Origin: an uncultured Eubacterium sp.
GTDB lineage: Bacteria; Bacillota; Clostridia; Peptostreptococcales; Anaerovoracaceae
NCBI GenBank assembly: GCA_937900695.1
Contig: CALCFD010000051.1
Coordinates: 62,001-126,000 of the forward strand
Reading direction: 5' to 3'
DNA length: 64,000 nucleotides
Part shown: positions 52,101 to 63,264 of the stretch, one piece after another
Layout of the letters: the number at the start of each line of letters is the position of its first letter
How positions within the stretch are numbered: position 1 is the stretch's first letter
Position numbers and translations under genes: made by a program
Notes under the pieces: model-generated
What the model was told of the DNA's origin: nothing
The model's input: the letters and a program-made list of their open reading frames with translations, nothing else
Databases searched by the model: none

Positions 52101-54873
52101 GAGCTAAAGCAATTAATCCAGCTACAATTTCTGCATTTGCTATCGCGGTTGCAGTTGCTACTTCACCTTCAGCCTTAGCAAGAATTTTATCTGCTGCAGC
52201 CTTAGCAAGAGACGCAGTGATACCAAGTCCTTTAACAGTAACTTCCTTAGCTTCGCTAATAGTTACGAGCTAAGTCGCGCCTGTCATTGCTTTCGTCAAA
52301 GTAATGACAGTAGGTAATAGCATTCCTAAACTTGTGAAGATGGTAATTAAACGCTCTCCCGCGGTCATATCAGAGTCTTGGAAAACATTTCCAATACTCT
52401 TAAATGCTTGCATAGCCATAGCTAATTGAGAGAGATAAGTACCTGCGGAAACTATTCTGTCAGCCCAATCTTTTGTTGCATAAGCGTTTGTTTTTAGGCT
52501 ATTTATTACTTCCTTATTTGCCGCTTCATACTCTTTGATGACATAAGCCATAGCTTCTGTAGCACTTTTACCTTCTTTAAGAGCAGCTGTAAATCTAACG
52601 ACAAGATTAACCTAACGTTCTGGTAAGAAATTAGTTAAAGTATCTTTCAAGATAGTTGACTGAGCATTTAGATCATCTAATTGTCTGTCAACGTCTGTAA
52701 AATAATCTAAAATCTCTTGCTCCGAAGCGCCTGGTTTGATTCCGCCCATCTCATAAGCAACTTTTTTTAATTCAGTGCTTAGCTCATCGCTATCATTGCT
52801 TAAAGATTTAATTCTATTAGAGATGGCACGTAAATCCACCTGCTTTTTAGATACAGATTCTAATCTGGTAATTATTCTAGCAATAGCTTCATCCGCAGAA
52901 CGACTCTTAGAAATAAGGTCCTGAACTCCAGTAACTGCATTTTTTACTACGTCGCTGCTAGCGCTGCCTTTTCTTCCGCCTAAATATCTGTTAATATCAC
53001 TTTTACTATCAACAGAGATATTATCCTTAATATCTTGCTTATACTGCGCCGCCAATTCTTCATTTAATGTGATCTAGCGGGCATACTCTTTAGCCTGTTC
53101 TTGCAAAGACTGTAAATGATTAAGGTCTGCCTAAAGGACACTCTTTTGGCGTTCATTTAATTCATCAATCTTAGAATTAACTAACCCACGCAATTCAACC
53201 TATTTTTGTGTAATATCTAGAGCTTCTCTCGCTGGACCTTCGACGCCCATCTTTTCGATAGAGATACTTTTGGCAAGTGTAGCGGCTTGTTGTTGAAGAG
53301 CTCTTGCTCGCTCCTGTTCTTGATTAGTTAAGAAACCAATCTAAACGGCACTTTCTCGTAAACTTTCAGCAATCTTATTTCCATAAACTTTGTTAATTAA
53401 TAGTACAGATGCGGCCAGTACACCATTCATACCGCCCATAGCATCAATAACATCGGCTGTACCACTTAATAGAGGAGTGATTAAATCATCAACCTTAATA
53501 TAAAAATCAGGGTTAATTAAACTATCATAAATATCCTCTGCGGCAACCTTGGTTCTATCTCTAGCAGCTTCCCAAGATTCTGCATAAATCTCAGCCTGTT
53601 GCTCTAAAGCGCCATCTGCATTTTGTGCCATAGCTAGATTTTCTTTGAAGAAATCCCAGTTATCCATCAAGGCAATCAGCTGGGTCCATTGACGCACACC
53701 TGCTACTGTTTCAGCTAATGCAATCTTTTGATCTTGAGCAAGAGTATTCCATTTGCTACCAAGATTGTCAAGAATTTCATCCATACCTTTAAGCTCTCCA
53801 TCAGTATCCTTAATTTGAACACCAACAGTCGCTAGAGCCTAAGAATATTTATTTAAAGTAGTTCCATCATCAAGAGTCTCACCTTGTGTCAGACCTTGAA
53901 TACGTGAAAATAAAGTTCTAAATGCAGTACCAACAACGCTAGCACTTTCACGTGTTTGTGCAGTAACAGTAGCAAGAGCAGATGCTGCATATTCATAGCT
54001 TAATCCTACTGTATTAGCTACAGCGGCAAACTTCTCAATACCCTCAGAGATTTCATCAGAACTAGATGCAGTAGCAGCGCCTAATTTAACCATGACATCT
54101 GCATAATGATCAAGACTCTAACTTCCATCATAAAAGTTATTCCAAATTGCAGTTAATTGCTGAGATGCGGTTTCCGCGGTTGTGCCAGTTACATTAGCCA
54201 TCTTAATCGTGGTTTCTGTACGATCAAGCACCTCTTGATCTGTTAAACCTTGCTGATAGTAAATCAGAGAAGCATCAGTATAATTAGTAGTAGTTGTACT
54301 TAATGCTTTAGCTGCTTTATTTGCCTATTCAGCAAAACGAGCCATATCTTCTGCCGATTTTTCGCTTACAATACGAATTTCATTAAGTGACCTATCTAAA
54401 TTTTTAGAATATCCATAGGCTTGCTCTAAAGAACCAACAAATCCATGTAGCACGCTAGATGTTAACTACCAACGCATTGTGTTCTTCATAGTTACCCATA
54501 ATTCGTTCATCAGGGTATTGGTTCTACGTAATGGTAATTCAGCCTAAGTAATAGATGAAGCTACTTTCAAAAACGCCTCTGTACCAGCTGGACCGAGCTA
54601 GACCATCTGATTATAATATGACCTTAAACTTTGTCCACTATCTTCTAATTTTTTATTAAAAACAGATAAATCTAATTTACCAGTGTTAGTATTTACTGCT
54701 GACTATAGATTCTTAGCTAAATCTAAAGCAGCAGTAGAAGCTTTCTATAGAGTAGGAACAACTTGAGATTTAGTTCCTAATGTCTATAGACTAGTGACAG
54801 CCTCTTGCAAAGATGCTTCAAATTTACTAGTATCCGCATTAACGCCAATCGTATAATTTAGACGCTTTGCCAT
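46135..54873 (-). CDS. Tape measure protein
   Basis: 2,912 residues with many TAG codons, reading without TAA or TGA through 8.7 kb. N-terminus MAKRLNYTIGVNADTSKFEASL is typical of tape measures, then a TP901-type core (TTTTNYTDASLIYYQQGLTDQEV, ASALATVTAQTRES, FRTLFSRIQG, about 195-330), extensive coiled coils with Ala/Gln/Glu-rich helices, hydrophobic patches near the middle (VAIYTTVKAY-type segment about 940), and a C-terminal SH3-like region (DEVTYLGGWYYHDS ... SAYGWLKESQISGFDTGG). At about 0.15 nm per residue it predicts a tail of roughly 430 nm. GAGGAAAAGG precedes the ATG. Confidence 0.92.
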
Positions 54874-54910
54874 AGTCCTTTTCCTCCTTTAACACCTATA
54901 TAAACAAAAT

Positions 54911-54947
54911 AAAGGCTCTTGAGAATTAGTATCCTCAAGAGCCTTTT
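54911..54947 (-). terminator. Terminator hairpin before the tape measure gene
   Basis: A 13-bp stem aaaggctcttgag/ctcaagagccttt with an A-run to its left, i.e. a T-rich run on the - strand. It would reduce transcription from the tail-assembly gene into the tape measure gene. Confidence 0.75.
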
Positions 54948-54983
54948 AATTCTCTACTTAATCTGAGAATTTAATTAGATTAC

Positions 54984-55517
54984 TTAATCTTTTCCAACCA
55001 CATCTTTGATTACGGCTAGAGTCTCTAGATTCTCACCATTCTTAATCTTGTCTAAAATTTCAGTAATCTGTGAATCTAATCCACCTGCATTTGCTGTCAT
55101 AGCCTGAATAATGCCAGCCGCAGAAGAATTATATCTAGCAATATCGCTAACTGTATCATTTACGAGTTCTTTCATAAACTCGATTTCGTCCTCTGGAATA
55201 GTAGAAATAATCTGGTCAATCACGCCATTCTCTTCCAAAAGGTCGTAAATCTTAGAAACTTCTGTAATTTGTTCCTCTGTAAAGGTAATATTTGCATACC
55301 ACTTACATACAGCAATAGAGAAATAAACCTCAATTCTTACCGGACTAAAACAACCTGTCATGTCATCAAGAGCATGATTAACAATAAACTGAATAAATTC
55401 CGCTTTTTCATCAACAGGAAGATAATTGCGGATTTCAAGCGTAATATCGTCATTAAGCTGGCAGTTAGTAGTAATTTTCTTAGCCTTTAGTCCCAGCTTA
55501 GTAAAAGTCATTTTCAT
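54984..55517 (-). CDS. Putative tail assembly protein (chaperone position)
   Basis: 177 residues, no TAG. Mixed alpha/beta with MKMTFTKLGLKAKKI at the start, FIVNHALDDMTG and an acidic, helical C-terminus (NGENLETLAVIKDVVGKD). It lies directly upstream of the tape measure, where tail assembly chaperones are encoded, and its size fits. No slippery-sequence frameshift product is obvious. An AAAGGAG site precedes the ATG. Assignment is by position. Confidence 0.65.
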   Translation of the reverse strand: MKMTFTKLGLKAKKITTNCQLNDDITLEIRNYLPVDEKAEFIQFIVNHALDDMTGCFSPVRIEVYFSIAVCKWYANITFTEEQITEVSKIYDLLEENGVIDQIISTIPEDEIEFMKELVNDTVSDIARYNSSAAGIIQAMTANAGGLDSQITEILDKIKNGENLETLAVIKDVVGKD

Positions 55518-55582
55518 AGGTATTAACTCCTTTAACTCATTTATATTTTAATTATACTAGAAAACTTAACTAATGTCAAGTT

Positions 55583-57025
55583 TTAATATGCGTATTTAAT
55601 TAGTATATTATTATTTAAAGTAGCAGCAATAACCATTTTATTTATAACTCCATTCACTATATTACTACGAGTTACAGCATCTAATACATTAGGTCCGCTA
55701 TTACCCTACCATCTATTTCCTATTGCTGAATCTCCACCAATGGAAATGACTTCATGCGCATTATTACGCATTATATCATCACATATATTATTCACAATTC
55801 TCTAAACTGAAAATACTTTCCCATTAACTATAAGTAACTAACCAATATGTCCTCTAGTAGAAGAAAACTCTCCTTGCTATACCCATTCATTAAAAAATGA
55901 TGCAGCAACAGTAGCGCGAATATTATTAAACGCTTCTTCAAAATCTACTCCTGTCGCCCTATGCGCAATCATATTGTAAGCAAGATATTTCTCTGGCTAT
56001 CCAAAAAAATAATTACCTACATTCATATTTGCGGAAACTGATATTCTATTCTAAGACTATCTTTTATTCTACCATTTAGCATTTATATTAGTACCTATCT
56101 CTATATCAAAAACCTAACCATTCTTGGTTACTCTAAGATTAAAAGCATCATTATTAAATATATTTACTGTACCTTTAGTACTAGAAACAGTGCTCTATCC
56201 TTGTCCCCTATCAATCCATTGCATCTTTCCACCGGACTAAGCAATAAACTTGTCTAAGATACTATCAGCGGTATTAGCCCCGATGTTAATACCTTCTGCT
56301 ACAATAAGCTAACTTATGCGATTACCAATAGCTTGTCTAAAAATATAAGATATAGTATTAGCAAAAGAGCGAGAATTAACAAACCCTTCGCTTCCCAGTT
56401 TCTAAACCGCCCTATTCAAAGACTCAATTACTCTTTGAGCAGTCTATACATCAATATCACTTGCGGCCACAACCGCATTCTACTAACCCTAATTTATCTA
56501 AAAGCTAGTTCCAACTAGCTATCTTCCTATCTAAGTCAAAGCGTCTAATACACTAATATCAATAGCATTAGCCTATAAAAGCCCATCTACTATCAATCTA
56601 AAGAACTCATTGACTCTTTGAACATCAGCTTGTCCGTTGGCCAATAGATTACTAAATCCGCTAGCATCTTGAATTATATTATTATAATTTTCAAATCCTA
56701 CAATCTATCCTGCAAGTTCAATTCCTTCATTTATCCCAGCGGCTATTTCATCAAGAGTAGAATCAAGTAAAGTCCCAATCTCTAAATCGCTCAAAATATG
56801 TAAACCCTTCGCGGCTGCTGAGATCTATGACTGCATCTAAGCTTGAATTGAGGAGATATTAACCTCGACTCCCGCGGTCCGCAATTTACTCATAGCCTCT
56901 TGATATTGCGCACTAAAAAGACTATTTGCCTCATCGGCATCTCCATAATCTCTTAAATGCGAGCTGTGATAAACTATATAGTTGATAGCCCAACGCTATA
57001 CATAATCATAAATATTTATTTCCAT
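55583..57025 (-). CDS. TAG-dense virion protein of unknown function
   Basis: 480 residues containing 25 TAG codons, about 5% of all residues; without recoding nothing longer than about 60 codons is open. Helical N-terminal half (MEINIYDYVQRWAINYIVYH ... AGINEGIEL), central Gln/Asn-rich region, and a C-terminal half with beta pattern (WIDRGQGQSTVSSTKG, VNIFNNDAFNLRVTKNG). It resembles minor head or tail completion proteins only in position, between the major tail-like gene and the chaperone-position gene. AGGAG precedes the ATG. Confidence 0.75.
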
Positions 57026-57042
57026 ACTCCTTTTCCTCCTTA

Positions 57043-57075
57043 TAAAAAGAAAAAGGGAGGACATTAGTCCTCCCT
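57043..57075 (-). terminator. Rho-independent terminator after the major tail-like gene
   Basis: A 9-bp stem (agggaggac with gtcctccct) and four-base loop with a long A-rich run to the left, i.e. T-rich on the - strand. Suits an abundant, separately terminated transcript. Confidence 0.8.
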
Positions 57076-57083
57076 TAATTAAA

Positions 57084-58442
57084 TTAAGCAAATGTTACAC
57101 TATTTATAATGTTAATAATCATAATAACCTTTTGCGTATCTTTTTGAGTTACAGTAATTTTAACAGGGGATTTCCCTTCTGTTAATACAATTTGATAAGG
57201 CTCGTCAAGTAAAAGCTGTCCAGTATAATCTTTTTCCTTTATATTAGTTGGAAAACTACCTGGATAAAGAGTATTTAATCCTGGATTTTCTTGTTTAATT
57301 GTATAAGTCTTATCTGCCTTTACGGGTAGGTCAAAATCCATTTCTACTGCATCTACTGATAGTGTACCAAATTCAGCAGTATCATATAGATTATCAGCAT
57401 CCGCTGCTAATTCTCCAGTTATAGCTAATTGAACATTAGTATCAGTACCAGTCTTTATAATATCCAATCCCGTAACTCCGTTATAACTGGAATAATTAAA
57501 AGTTGAGCGGCCCTGTGTACAAGGTTGACGAGTATCGTCTGCTTCTTCGCCCTCTTCATTGATTACTTGAATTGCAGCTAAAACCTTATGGGTTTTATCA
57601 AACTTAGTATAATCAGGGAAGGCATCCATAGTAAAGGTGAAGGTAGAAGGATCTCCGTTAGCTGCCATGCTGAAAGTAAAGTTACTTTGGACTTTACAGT
57701 TAGGAATAATAAATTCTGCAGGCATATCTACACCATCGCTCTCACGACGGAATAGGGTAGAAGCTTCAAGATAATAGTTTCCACCAAACTTATCAGCAGT
57801 AATTTCAATGGTCTGAGCTCCGCCAATACGCTTTACATAATAGTCAATAAGAACAACGCTATCAGCGGGAAGAGTTCCAGCATGGGAATAACAAGTTAAA
57901 GTGGTTGTTTTAGCAGTCTCGTCATAAACCGCTTTTACAGGAATGCAAGGCTCAGCATTTACTTGACCACTACCATCAAGAGTCATAACAAAAATATCTG
58001 CGGCACTCTCATAATAGTCGTCTACTGTACCTCTTCCACCTTTAACTTCCATACCTGCCTTATTATTCCAGCAAGTCAAATCTGGAACAACAATAGTATT
58101 TTCTTCTTTTACTTCAACTTGAGAAGTTTGATGAACATAAATAGGTTTATCTTCTGTTGCATCAAGCAATCCTGCACCAGAAAGGATAGAGAAACTCTCT
58201 GGAGAAAGTAAAGCATCCTCCATTGTAAAGGTTAGAGTACGCTCACCTTCCCAAGCAATCAGTCTGGTGTATCCACGTCCACCTTGGGCATATACAGTTG
58301 TTGCCGCACCTTCAAGAGTAGAAGTTCTTAAAGTGTCAAAATAAAGAACTGGCTCATTCTTATAGAATTTGCGGTTGCCCAGAGTTTGATAGCTTTTAGC
58401 ACGAAGAACTACGTCGCAAATTTCACGAATACCAAATCTCAT
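57084..58442 (-). CDS. Probable major tail protein
   Basis: 452 residues, no TAG and with richer codon bias than neighbours, as expected for an abundant protein. N-terminus MRFGIREICDVVLRAKSYQTLG, then KNEPVLYFDTLRTSTLEGAA and WEGERTLTFTMEDALLSPESF; central beta domains; a C-terminal Ig-like domain (about 385-452, VKADKTYTIKQENPG). Position between the head-completion genes and the tape measure, plus the terminator after it, supports the major tail protein. A sheath protein is less likely because there is only one such gene here. CGAAGGAGG precedes the ATG. Confidence 0.75.
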   Translation of the reverse strand: MRFGIREICDVVLRAKSYQTLGNRKFYKNEPVLYFDTLRTSTLEGAATTVYAQGGRGYTRLIAWEGERTLTFTMEDALLSPESFSILSGAGLLDATEDKPIYVHQTSQVEVKEENTIVVPDLTCWNNKAGMEVKGGRGTVDDYYESAADIFVMTLDGSGQVNAEPCIPVKAVYDETAKTTTLTCYSHAGTLPADSVVLIDYYVKRIGGAQTIEITADKFGGNYYLEASTLFRRESDGVDMPAEFIIPNCKVQSNFTFSMAANGDPSTFTFTMDAFPDYTKFDKTHKVLAAIQVINEEGEEADDTRQPCTQGRSTFNYSSYNGVTGLDIIKTGTDTNVQLAITGELAADADNLYDTAEFGTLSVDAVEMDFDLPVKADKTYTIKQENPGLNTLYPGSFPTNIKEKDYTGQLLLDEPYQIVLTEGKSPVKITVTQKDTQKVIMIINIINSVTFA

Positions 58443-58457
58443 AGGTTCGTTTCCTCC

Positions 58458-59207
58458 TTAATTTTTAGGATGTATATCTCGCATCCATGATTCAACTGGT
58501 TTATCTGGTTTGCCGCCTGCAAGATGAACTCGCAAATCAACATCCCATTCAACAAATGCGCTATATCTCTCCATTAAATCAAATATCTAAAACATATTGA
58601 GGTTGAGGCAATCCTCCAAACTCATAGTATTAGTTCCGATTGTTAAGATAGATATATAACGAGTTAGAACACTTTCATTATTTCCTTTGCTTTTGATTTC
58701 TGCCACTTTCTTACGCCCTCGCATAAGTTTTTCAGCAATCTCTTTTGCTCTATCATTAGCTGGATTATAAATAATGTTATTGCCTTGAAAAATACTATTC
58801 ACGCACAAAATTTCTTTTAACGCATCCTAAAACACATCAAAGTTATCATTATCTATTAATCTAGTCTCTTTATCTGCCATTTTGTTTAGCATAATAGAGT
58901 TTCTAGTGATTATCGGCGTATACTCTGGAAATAATAAAGTTAATAACATGATAATTGCATTTTTCTTATCCTTATCCTGTGATTGTTCTAACACCTTCAT
59001 CAATACTTGAAAATTAGTCAATGATGATAAAAGAGTTTCGTCCTATATTAATGATTCTTTGTCTAAACAAAGATATTGAACTGCCATAAAAAATTTCGTC
59101 TCTCCCATAAGAGCGATTTCTTTAATGGTGGGAACATGAATAATAAGTTGTAATTCAGGGATAGGAATATCGATCCCAGCCATTAAAGCCAATCTATAAT
59201 CAGACAA
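58458..59207 (-). CDS. Hypothetical head-tail region protein
   Basis: 249 residues with three TAG codons. Helical and Leu-rich (LQLIIHVPTIKEIALMGE, IIMLLTLLFPEYTPIITRNS, ANDRAKEIAEKLMRGRKKV). The pattern PEL.IHVPTI.EIA.MGE resembles a family found beside connector proteins in Firmicutes phages. Start TTG 59207 overlaps the previous stop; ATG 59183 is an alternative without a clear site. Function unknown. Confidence 0.7.
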
Positions 59208-59736
59208 GAGGATTTACCTTATCTTCATTACCGCGAACGGCAAGATAAGTAAGAGAGACCCCCGCAAATTCTTCATCATATATATAAGGTACGGCAGATA
59301 CGAATTCAAGCTCTCCTATACCCGTTAAGTGAGTTTTATCGAGCATTGAATCTATCTCGCCCGCAATTCTATAAGGGCGTAAATCATAATCCCCTAAATC
59401 CCAATTATCATAATGACAAATAATGTCAATACCAAAAGTATTATCTCTATACTCTTGATTAGTAGAATTTCTAACCATTGTACCATAATTTAATCTTAAA
59501 TAAGTCTTTTCTGGCTTATCAACTTTAATTTTTGGCACGGCAGAAATCTACTAAGTTTCAAACATTTCTTTTATCATATCTCCTGTAACTGCTGGCTTAC
59601 TTTTCCAATCTCTTGTATTGTAAGCTAATAGCTTCAATACATTCTAGTTAGAAAGAATCCTCTCCATAATTAGAGCAGCATCTTTCTACATGCCAAGTAG
59701 ACTAGATTTAGGATACTCATAAGTATTCTTCTTCAT
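59200..59736 (-). CDS. Hypothetical head-tail connector region protein
   Basis: 178 residues with four TAG codons, two of them adjacent. N-terminal helices (MKKNTYEYPKSSLLGM, ALIMERILSNQNVLKLLAYN), then a beta part (TYLRLNYGTMVRN, FGIDIICHYDNWDLGDYDLRP) in the style of tail completion or head-closure proteins. Overlaps the next gene by eight bases. No enzyme motif seen. Confidence 0.68.
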
Positions 59737-59748
59737 TCAATTCACTCC

Positions 59749-60741
59749 TTAAAATAAAGATTCTACCACAATAACTTTCTCTAATATAGTCTAACCTTTC
59801 TTCCATACTAGAGTGAATTGACCATGAGTAGTTTTATTCCAAGTAATCTATATAGACTTATTGCCGCTTGGACAAATAGTTACAGGAATGTTTTTTTCAA
59901 GAATTGACCAATCTCCATTAGTTTCTTCAACAGAATAAGTTTCTTGTATCATTGGTTTAATAAAAGTTTCGCCAATAATTCCACTTTCTGGAGTAGGATC
60001 TTCTGGCTCAATTATTAAACCATCTTTCATCTCATTCTCTATATCGTCAGTATCTCTATTTATATAATCTTCTTCCGCATTGACTTCAAGCACATTTCTC
60101 ATACTAATATCGTCGGGTGCCTACACTTTCCAGCACCGGCCCGCAAATAGAAATTCGCTATATCTATCAAAAGCATGGATAGTTTTATCATTTCTTGGCA
60201 TAAGAATATTTAAACTAAGATTAGGTTTATCTATTCTTACCTAATTCTTCTAAATAGATTCAATTTGTGTTTCAACCGGACCGCGAATAGCGGCATAAGT
60301 TTCACACCAATTTCCATCCTAATCTTTAAATTTAATCTTATATCTACAACGCCTTATTTCTCCTCTAAAGTACGCATCTTCTGTTACTTCTTCAAGATAA
60401 ATAATCCAATGCGTTCCGGTTCTTTTCCACTCAAATACATCCCCGGGTTCATATTGAGCCATGTGGTCTATTGAAATTATTTTATCATCGTAATCTTGCT
60501 TTACTTTATCAGGATTAATAAGAGCTCGCCATACTGGAAAAATACCGAACTCTTTATCAATAGCAGAAGGATCTGCATTTAATACCTAACATGACTTCTA
60601 AACCATCTAAACTGTGCAAGCCTAATAGGAATACTACAAAGCTCGCTATAGAGTGCGCCATTTATCTTTAATCATTCTATCTTCTTGGCGGACTCCACCC
60701 TACCATTCAAGCCTTTTTCGCATTAATTCAAGATTATTCAT
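59749..60741 (-). CDS. Head-closure/tail-completion-like virion protein
   Basis: 330 residues with about thirteen TAG codons. N-terminal helical region (LELMRKRLEWQGGVRQEDRM), then a beta barrel-like part (QYEPGDVFEWKRTGTHWIIYL, FRGEIRRCRYKIKF), a region with IDKPNLSLNILMPRND, and an Ig-like C-terminus (GETFIKPMIQETYSVEE ... TWNKTTHGQFTLVWKKG). The barrel and position between capsid and tail genes suggest a head-closure protein. Not recognised by name. Overlaps the next upstream gene by eight bases. Confidence 0.68.
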
Positions 60742-61036
60742 CTCTAATCACCTGCGCCAGCAAATCAATACATCTAAAGACTGTTTTGCGATAAATCATA
60801 AAATCATTACATACTTCCGAGGTTAAGCCCTCTAACTTAGATAATAAAATAAGTCCTTCAACTTTATTTTTATATATTTCAACTAATCCACTAATTTCTT
60901 CAATCATGGTATTTAAATGATTTATCCAATCTTCTTCGTTTTCTCTCATTGGAATTAATTTCCACAACTAATTAATAAGTCTCTTTAAATCTTGCTCTTT
61001 TGTTTCTAATGGAAAGTTAATATCATATTTATCCAT
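60734..61036 (-). CDS. Small helical hypothetical protein
   Basis: 100 residues with one TAG near residue 23 (LINQLWKL). Helical throughout, with a Glu-rich middle and a C-terminal helix (RKTVFRCIDLLAQVIRDE). Coupled by short overlaps on both sides, so it belongs to the connector-gene group. Unknown function. Confidence 0.65.
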
Positions 61037-61571
61037 CAAAAACGCTCGTCTCTCTTAAAGTAGACCAGTTAGATTTATAAGAGCCATTATTATCAATTAG
61101 TTTTCTTCTTTTATAAAGGCGTTGCATATGGTGGTCTTGGCGCTCTGCCTCTTTCTTTAATTCGATTAATTTAGCTAGATGATTTGCCTATGAAGTCATT
61201 TTGAAATCAGTGCCAGAATATTTCATTCTAGTCTGTTCGATTGATGCAACTTGACGCTATAACCATGTATTATACATCAATATTGCTAATATATTAATTT
61301 CTTCGGTTGTTAAATGTGCGGAAAAGGCTGGAATAGTAGTTACTATTCCAGTCTCTTCATCGGTTTTTTCTACTTCTGTAAAACTCCAAAGTGGAAAACG
61401 AGGAAACTCAAAACCGGGAAGAGCATCCATTAAAATATTATACAAATCTTTCTCGGTATCTTCCTTAGTCCATTCCATATACATATCATCTGTGATTTTA
61501 CCGAAGAATCTATCATATACCTCTTCAAAGGAAGTGGGATCGCCCTGAATAGGATATTTATTGTTATCCAT
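61029..61571 (-). CDS. Hypothetical protein of the connector region
   Basis: 180 residues with two TAG codons. Acidic N-terminal two thirds (VYDRFFGKITDDMYMEW, LTTEEINILAILMYNTWL) and a basic C-terminal third (KKEAERQDHHMQRLYKRRK). This two-part charge pattern is seen in head-tail adaptor proteins of Clostridia phages, but the family is not certain. GGAGG precedes the ATG. Confidence 0.68.
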
Positions 61572-61592
61572 GGCTTTAACCTCCTTTGCTTA

Positions 61593-62126
61593 TTATTCAG
61601 ATATAGTTATTCTACGCTTAGGAGCGTCACTTTCTGCTGTTTGAACTCTTCTTACTGGTTTAACTTCCTCTTTCTTTTCTTCGCTAGCAGTTAGTTCTAA
61701 AGCCTTATTAACATCAAATCCAAGTTGCTTTTTCAAAGCATCTCTCTTTGACATATCATTTAAAGGAAGAGAAACTGCATGAGCTTTAATTAAATCTTTA
61801 GTGCCCTCTGGAGCAAAATCAAGAGCATCCTGAAATTCCTCTAATGTGCAAGTAGACATCCAATTATTAATATCTTCTTCTTTAATCCAATACTCTGGCT
61901 CTACTCTACCATTAATCAAATACTCAAGAATTTCCTTATCATCAACCATCAAATAATTAAGAATTAATTTGCGGCCGCCAGGTGTTTGCGCCAACTTTTC
62001 AAGCTCACTGACAGAAATATCTTTCTTTGCTTCTCTTGGATAGAACTGACGACGTAACCCCAATTCTGGAAGTCTATACACTACGTGTCCAGCGCTTTTG
62101 TTATAAACAGTGCACTTATCTTTCAT
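61593..62126 (-). CDS. Hypothetical structural protein
   Basis: 177 residues, no TAG. N-terminal beta part (CTVYNKSAGHVVYRLPELGLRRQF), then a helical region with REAKKDISVSELEKLAQTPGG and GFDVNKALELTASEEKKEE, and a basic, unstructured tail. It follows the major capsid gene after a terminator. The pattern resembles a family of about 150-180 residues found directly downstream of the capsid gene in Firmicutes phages. Function unknown. Confidence 0.7.
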   Translation of the reverse strand: MKDKCTVYNKSAGHVVYRLPELGLRRQFYPREAKKDISVSELEKLAQTPGGRKLILNYLMVDDKEILEYLINGRVEPEYWIKEEDINNWMSTCTLEEFQDALDFAPEGTKDLIKAHAVSLPLNDMSKRDALKKQLGFDVNKALELTASEEKKEEVKPVRRVQTAESDAPKRRITISE

Positions 62127-62149
62127 AATATTTTATCTCCTTTTTCTCA

Positions 62150-62185
62150 ATAAATAAAAGGGGATAGGGATATTTCCCTATCCCC
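62150..62185 (-). terminator. Rho-independent terminator after the capsid gene
   Basis: A perfect 11-bp stem (ggggataggga with tccctatcccc) and a four-base loop, with an A-rich run on its left, i.e. T-rich on the - strand. Seven bases after the major capsid stop. Confidence 0.85.
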
Positions 62186-62192
62186 TCATAAA

Positions 62193-63245
62193 TTAACCAT
62201 TATTTGGATTAGGATTGACGTTATCAAGCTCGCCTTGAAGATCAGTATCAACATAAGAGAAGATGTTATTGGTCATCATAACACCAACACCAACCTTACG
62301 ATAGACCTGAATATCACGAGACCAATCGTCGTTATCATTGCGCTCGCGTACATGAGTAGTTCCCTCAAAAGCAACCTTTACAGGACGTCCATCAGCGCCA
62401 GTAGGAATAACCCAAGCATAACCTGGATCAATCATCTTTCTAGCATTAGTCTCGTCCTCTAAAGTCTGAGGAAGAATTACTACCTGAGTGCCCTTATAGT
62501 TTCCAAGATAACCACGATTCCATCTCTCGTCTCTCATGTTATCAGAAACCCAAGCATCGTTATCAGGAAGCATCTTTACAGCGAACTCACGAGTACAATA
62601 AATAGTAGGCTGACCATAAGCGCTAGCTGTGCTTACAAGATAGTCCATTGTAGCCTCATCGAAACCAGCAACTGCACAACGGTTTGCGGCAGGAAGCTGA
62701 TTAATAGAACTCATAAGAGCAGCAGCAATCTCTCTATAGATAAGTTCCTGCATACCCTCAGTAACAATCTGAGTAAGTTCAGCAAAGTTTACTCTACCAT
62801 CAAGGAACTCCTCGAATCCAATGCGAGCAGCTCCGCCAATAGCGCTGGTACCAATCTCAAAGCTCTCAGCTCCAAGTTTGAAGGTCTCGTACACGCCAGC
62901 AAGTCCAACACGAGTGATGAACTGTTTTGCACGAGTACGTCCAGTTCTACGGATAAATACAGGTTTATCACCTTGACCAAAGGTTCTAATCTCAGCAAAG
63001 CTACCATAAGAGCTAAGTAGACGATTAGGAACAACCTCGTCCATTGTCTGAGCAATCAGAGAGAATAGAGTATTCTTATTCTCTTGGTAAAGTTCCTCTG
63101 TGCCAACTAATTCATTTAACTCATTACGAAGAGTGGTGTTAAGAGCATCATAAGAGAAAGACTCTCCTTGATAGCTGTAGGTACCAGAAGGATTAGCATT
63201 GGCAACAGTTCTCATTAAACTAAGTAAATTAGCCTTATCTAACAT
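62193..63245 (-). CDS. Major capsid protein (HK97-fold)
   Basis: 350 residues, no TAG. N-arm MLDKANLLSLMRTVANANP, an E-loop-like TFGQGDKPVFIRRTGRTRAKQFITRVGLAGVYETF (in pieces, about 88-125), a P-domain helix (FAELTQIVTEGMQELIYREI), an A-domain with QPTIYCTREFAVKML and GYLGNYKGTQVVILPQ, and a C-terminal strand (RKVGVGVMMTNNIFSYVD). Position, size and lack of TAG fit the most abundant virion protein. GGAGTG precedes the ATG. Confidence 0.88.
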   Translation of the reverse strand: MLDKANLLSLMRTVANANPSGTYSYQGESFSYDALNTTLRNELNELVGTEELYQENKNTLFSLIAQTMDEVVPNRLLSSYGSFAEIRTFGQGDKPVFIRRTGRTRAKQFITRVGLAGVYETFKLGAESFEIGTSAIGGAARIGFEEFLDGRVNFAELTQIVTEGMQELIYREIAAALMSSINQLPAANRCAVAGFDEATMDYLVSTASAYGQPTIYCTREFAVKMLPDNDAWVSDNMRDERWNRGYLGNYKGTQVVILPQTLEDETNARKMIDPGYAWVIPTGADGRPVKVAFEGTTHVRERNDNDDWSRDIQVYRKVGVGVMMTNNIFSYVDTDLQGELDNVNPNPNNG

Positions 63246-63264
63246 TCTATTTCACTCCTTCCAA

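Noticed and set aside
886..60741. Dozens of apparent pseudogenes interrupted by TAG on both strands
   Set aside because: Interruptions are always TAG, never TAA or TGA, and flanks continue in frame into conserved sequence, so they are recoded genes rather than decayed ones.
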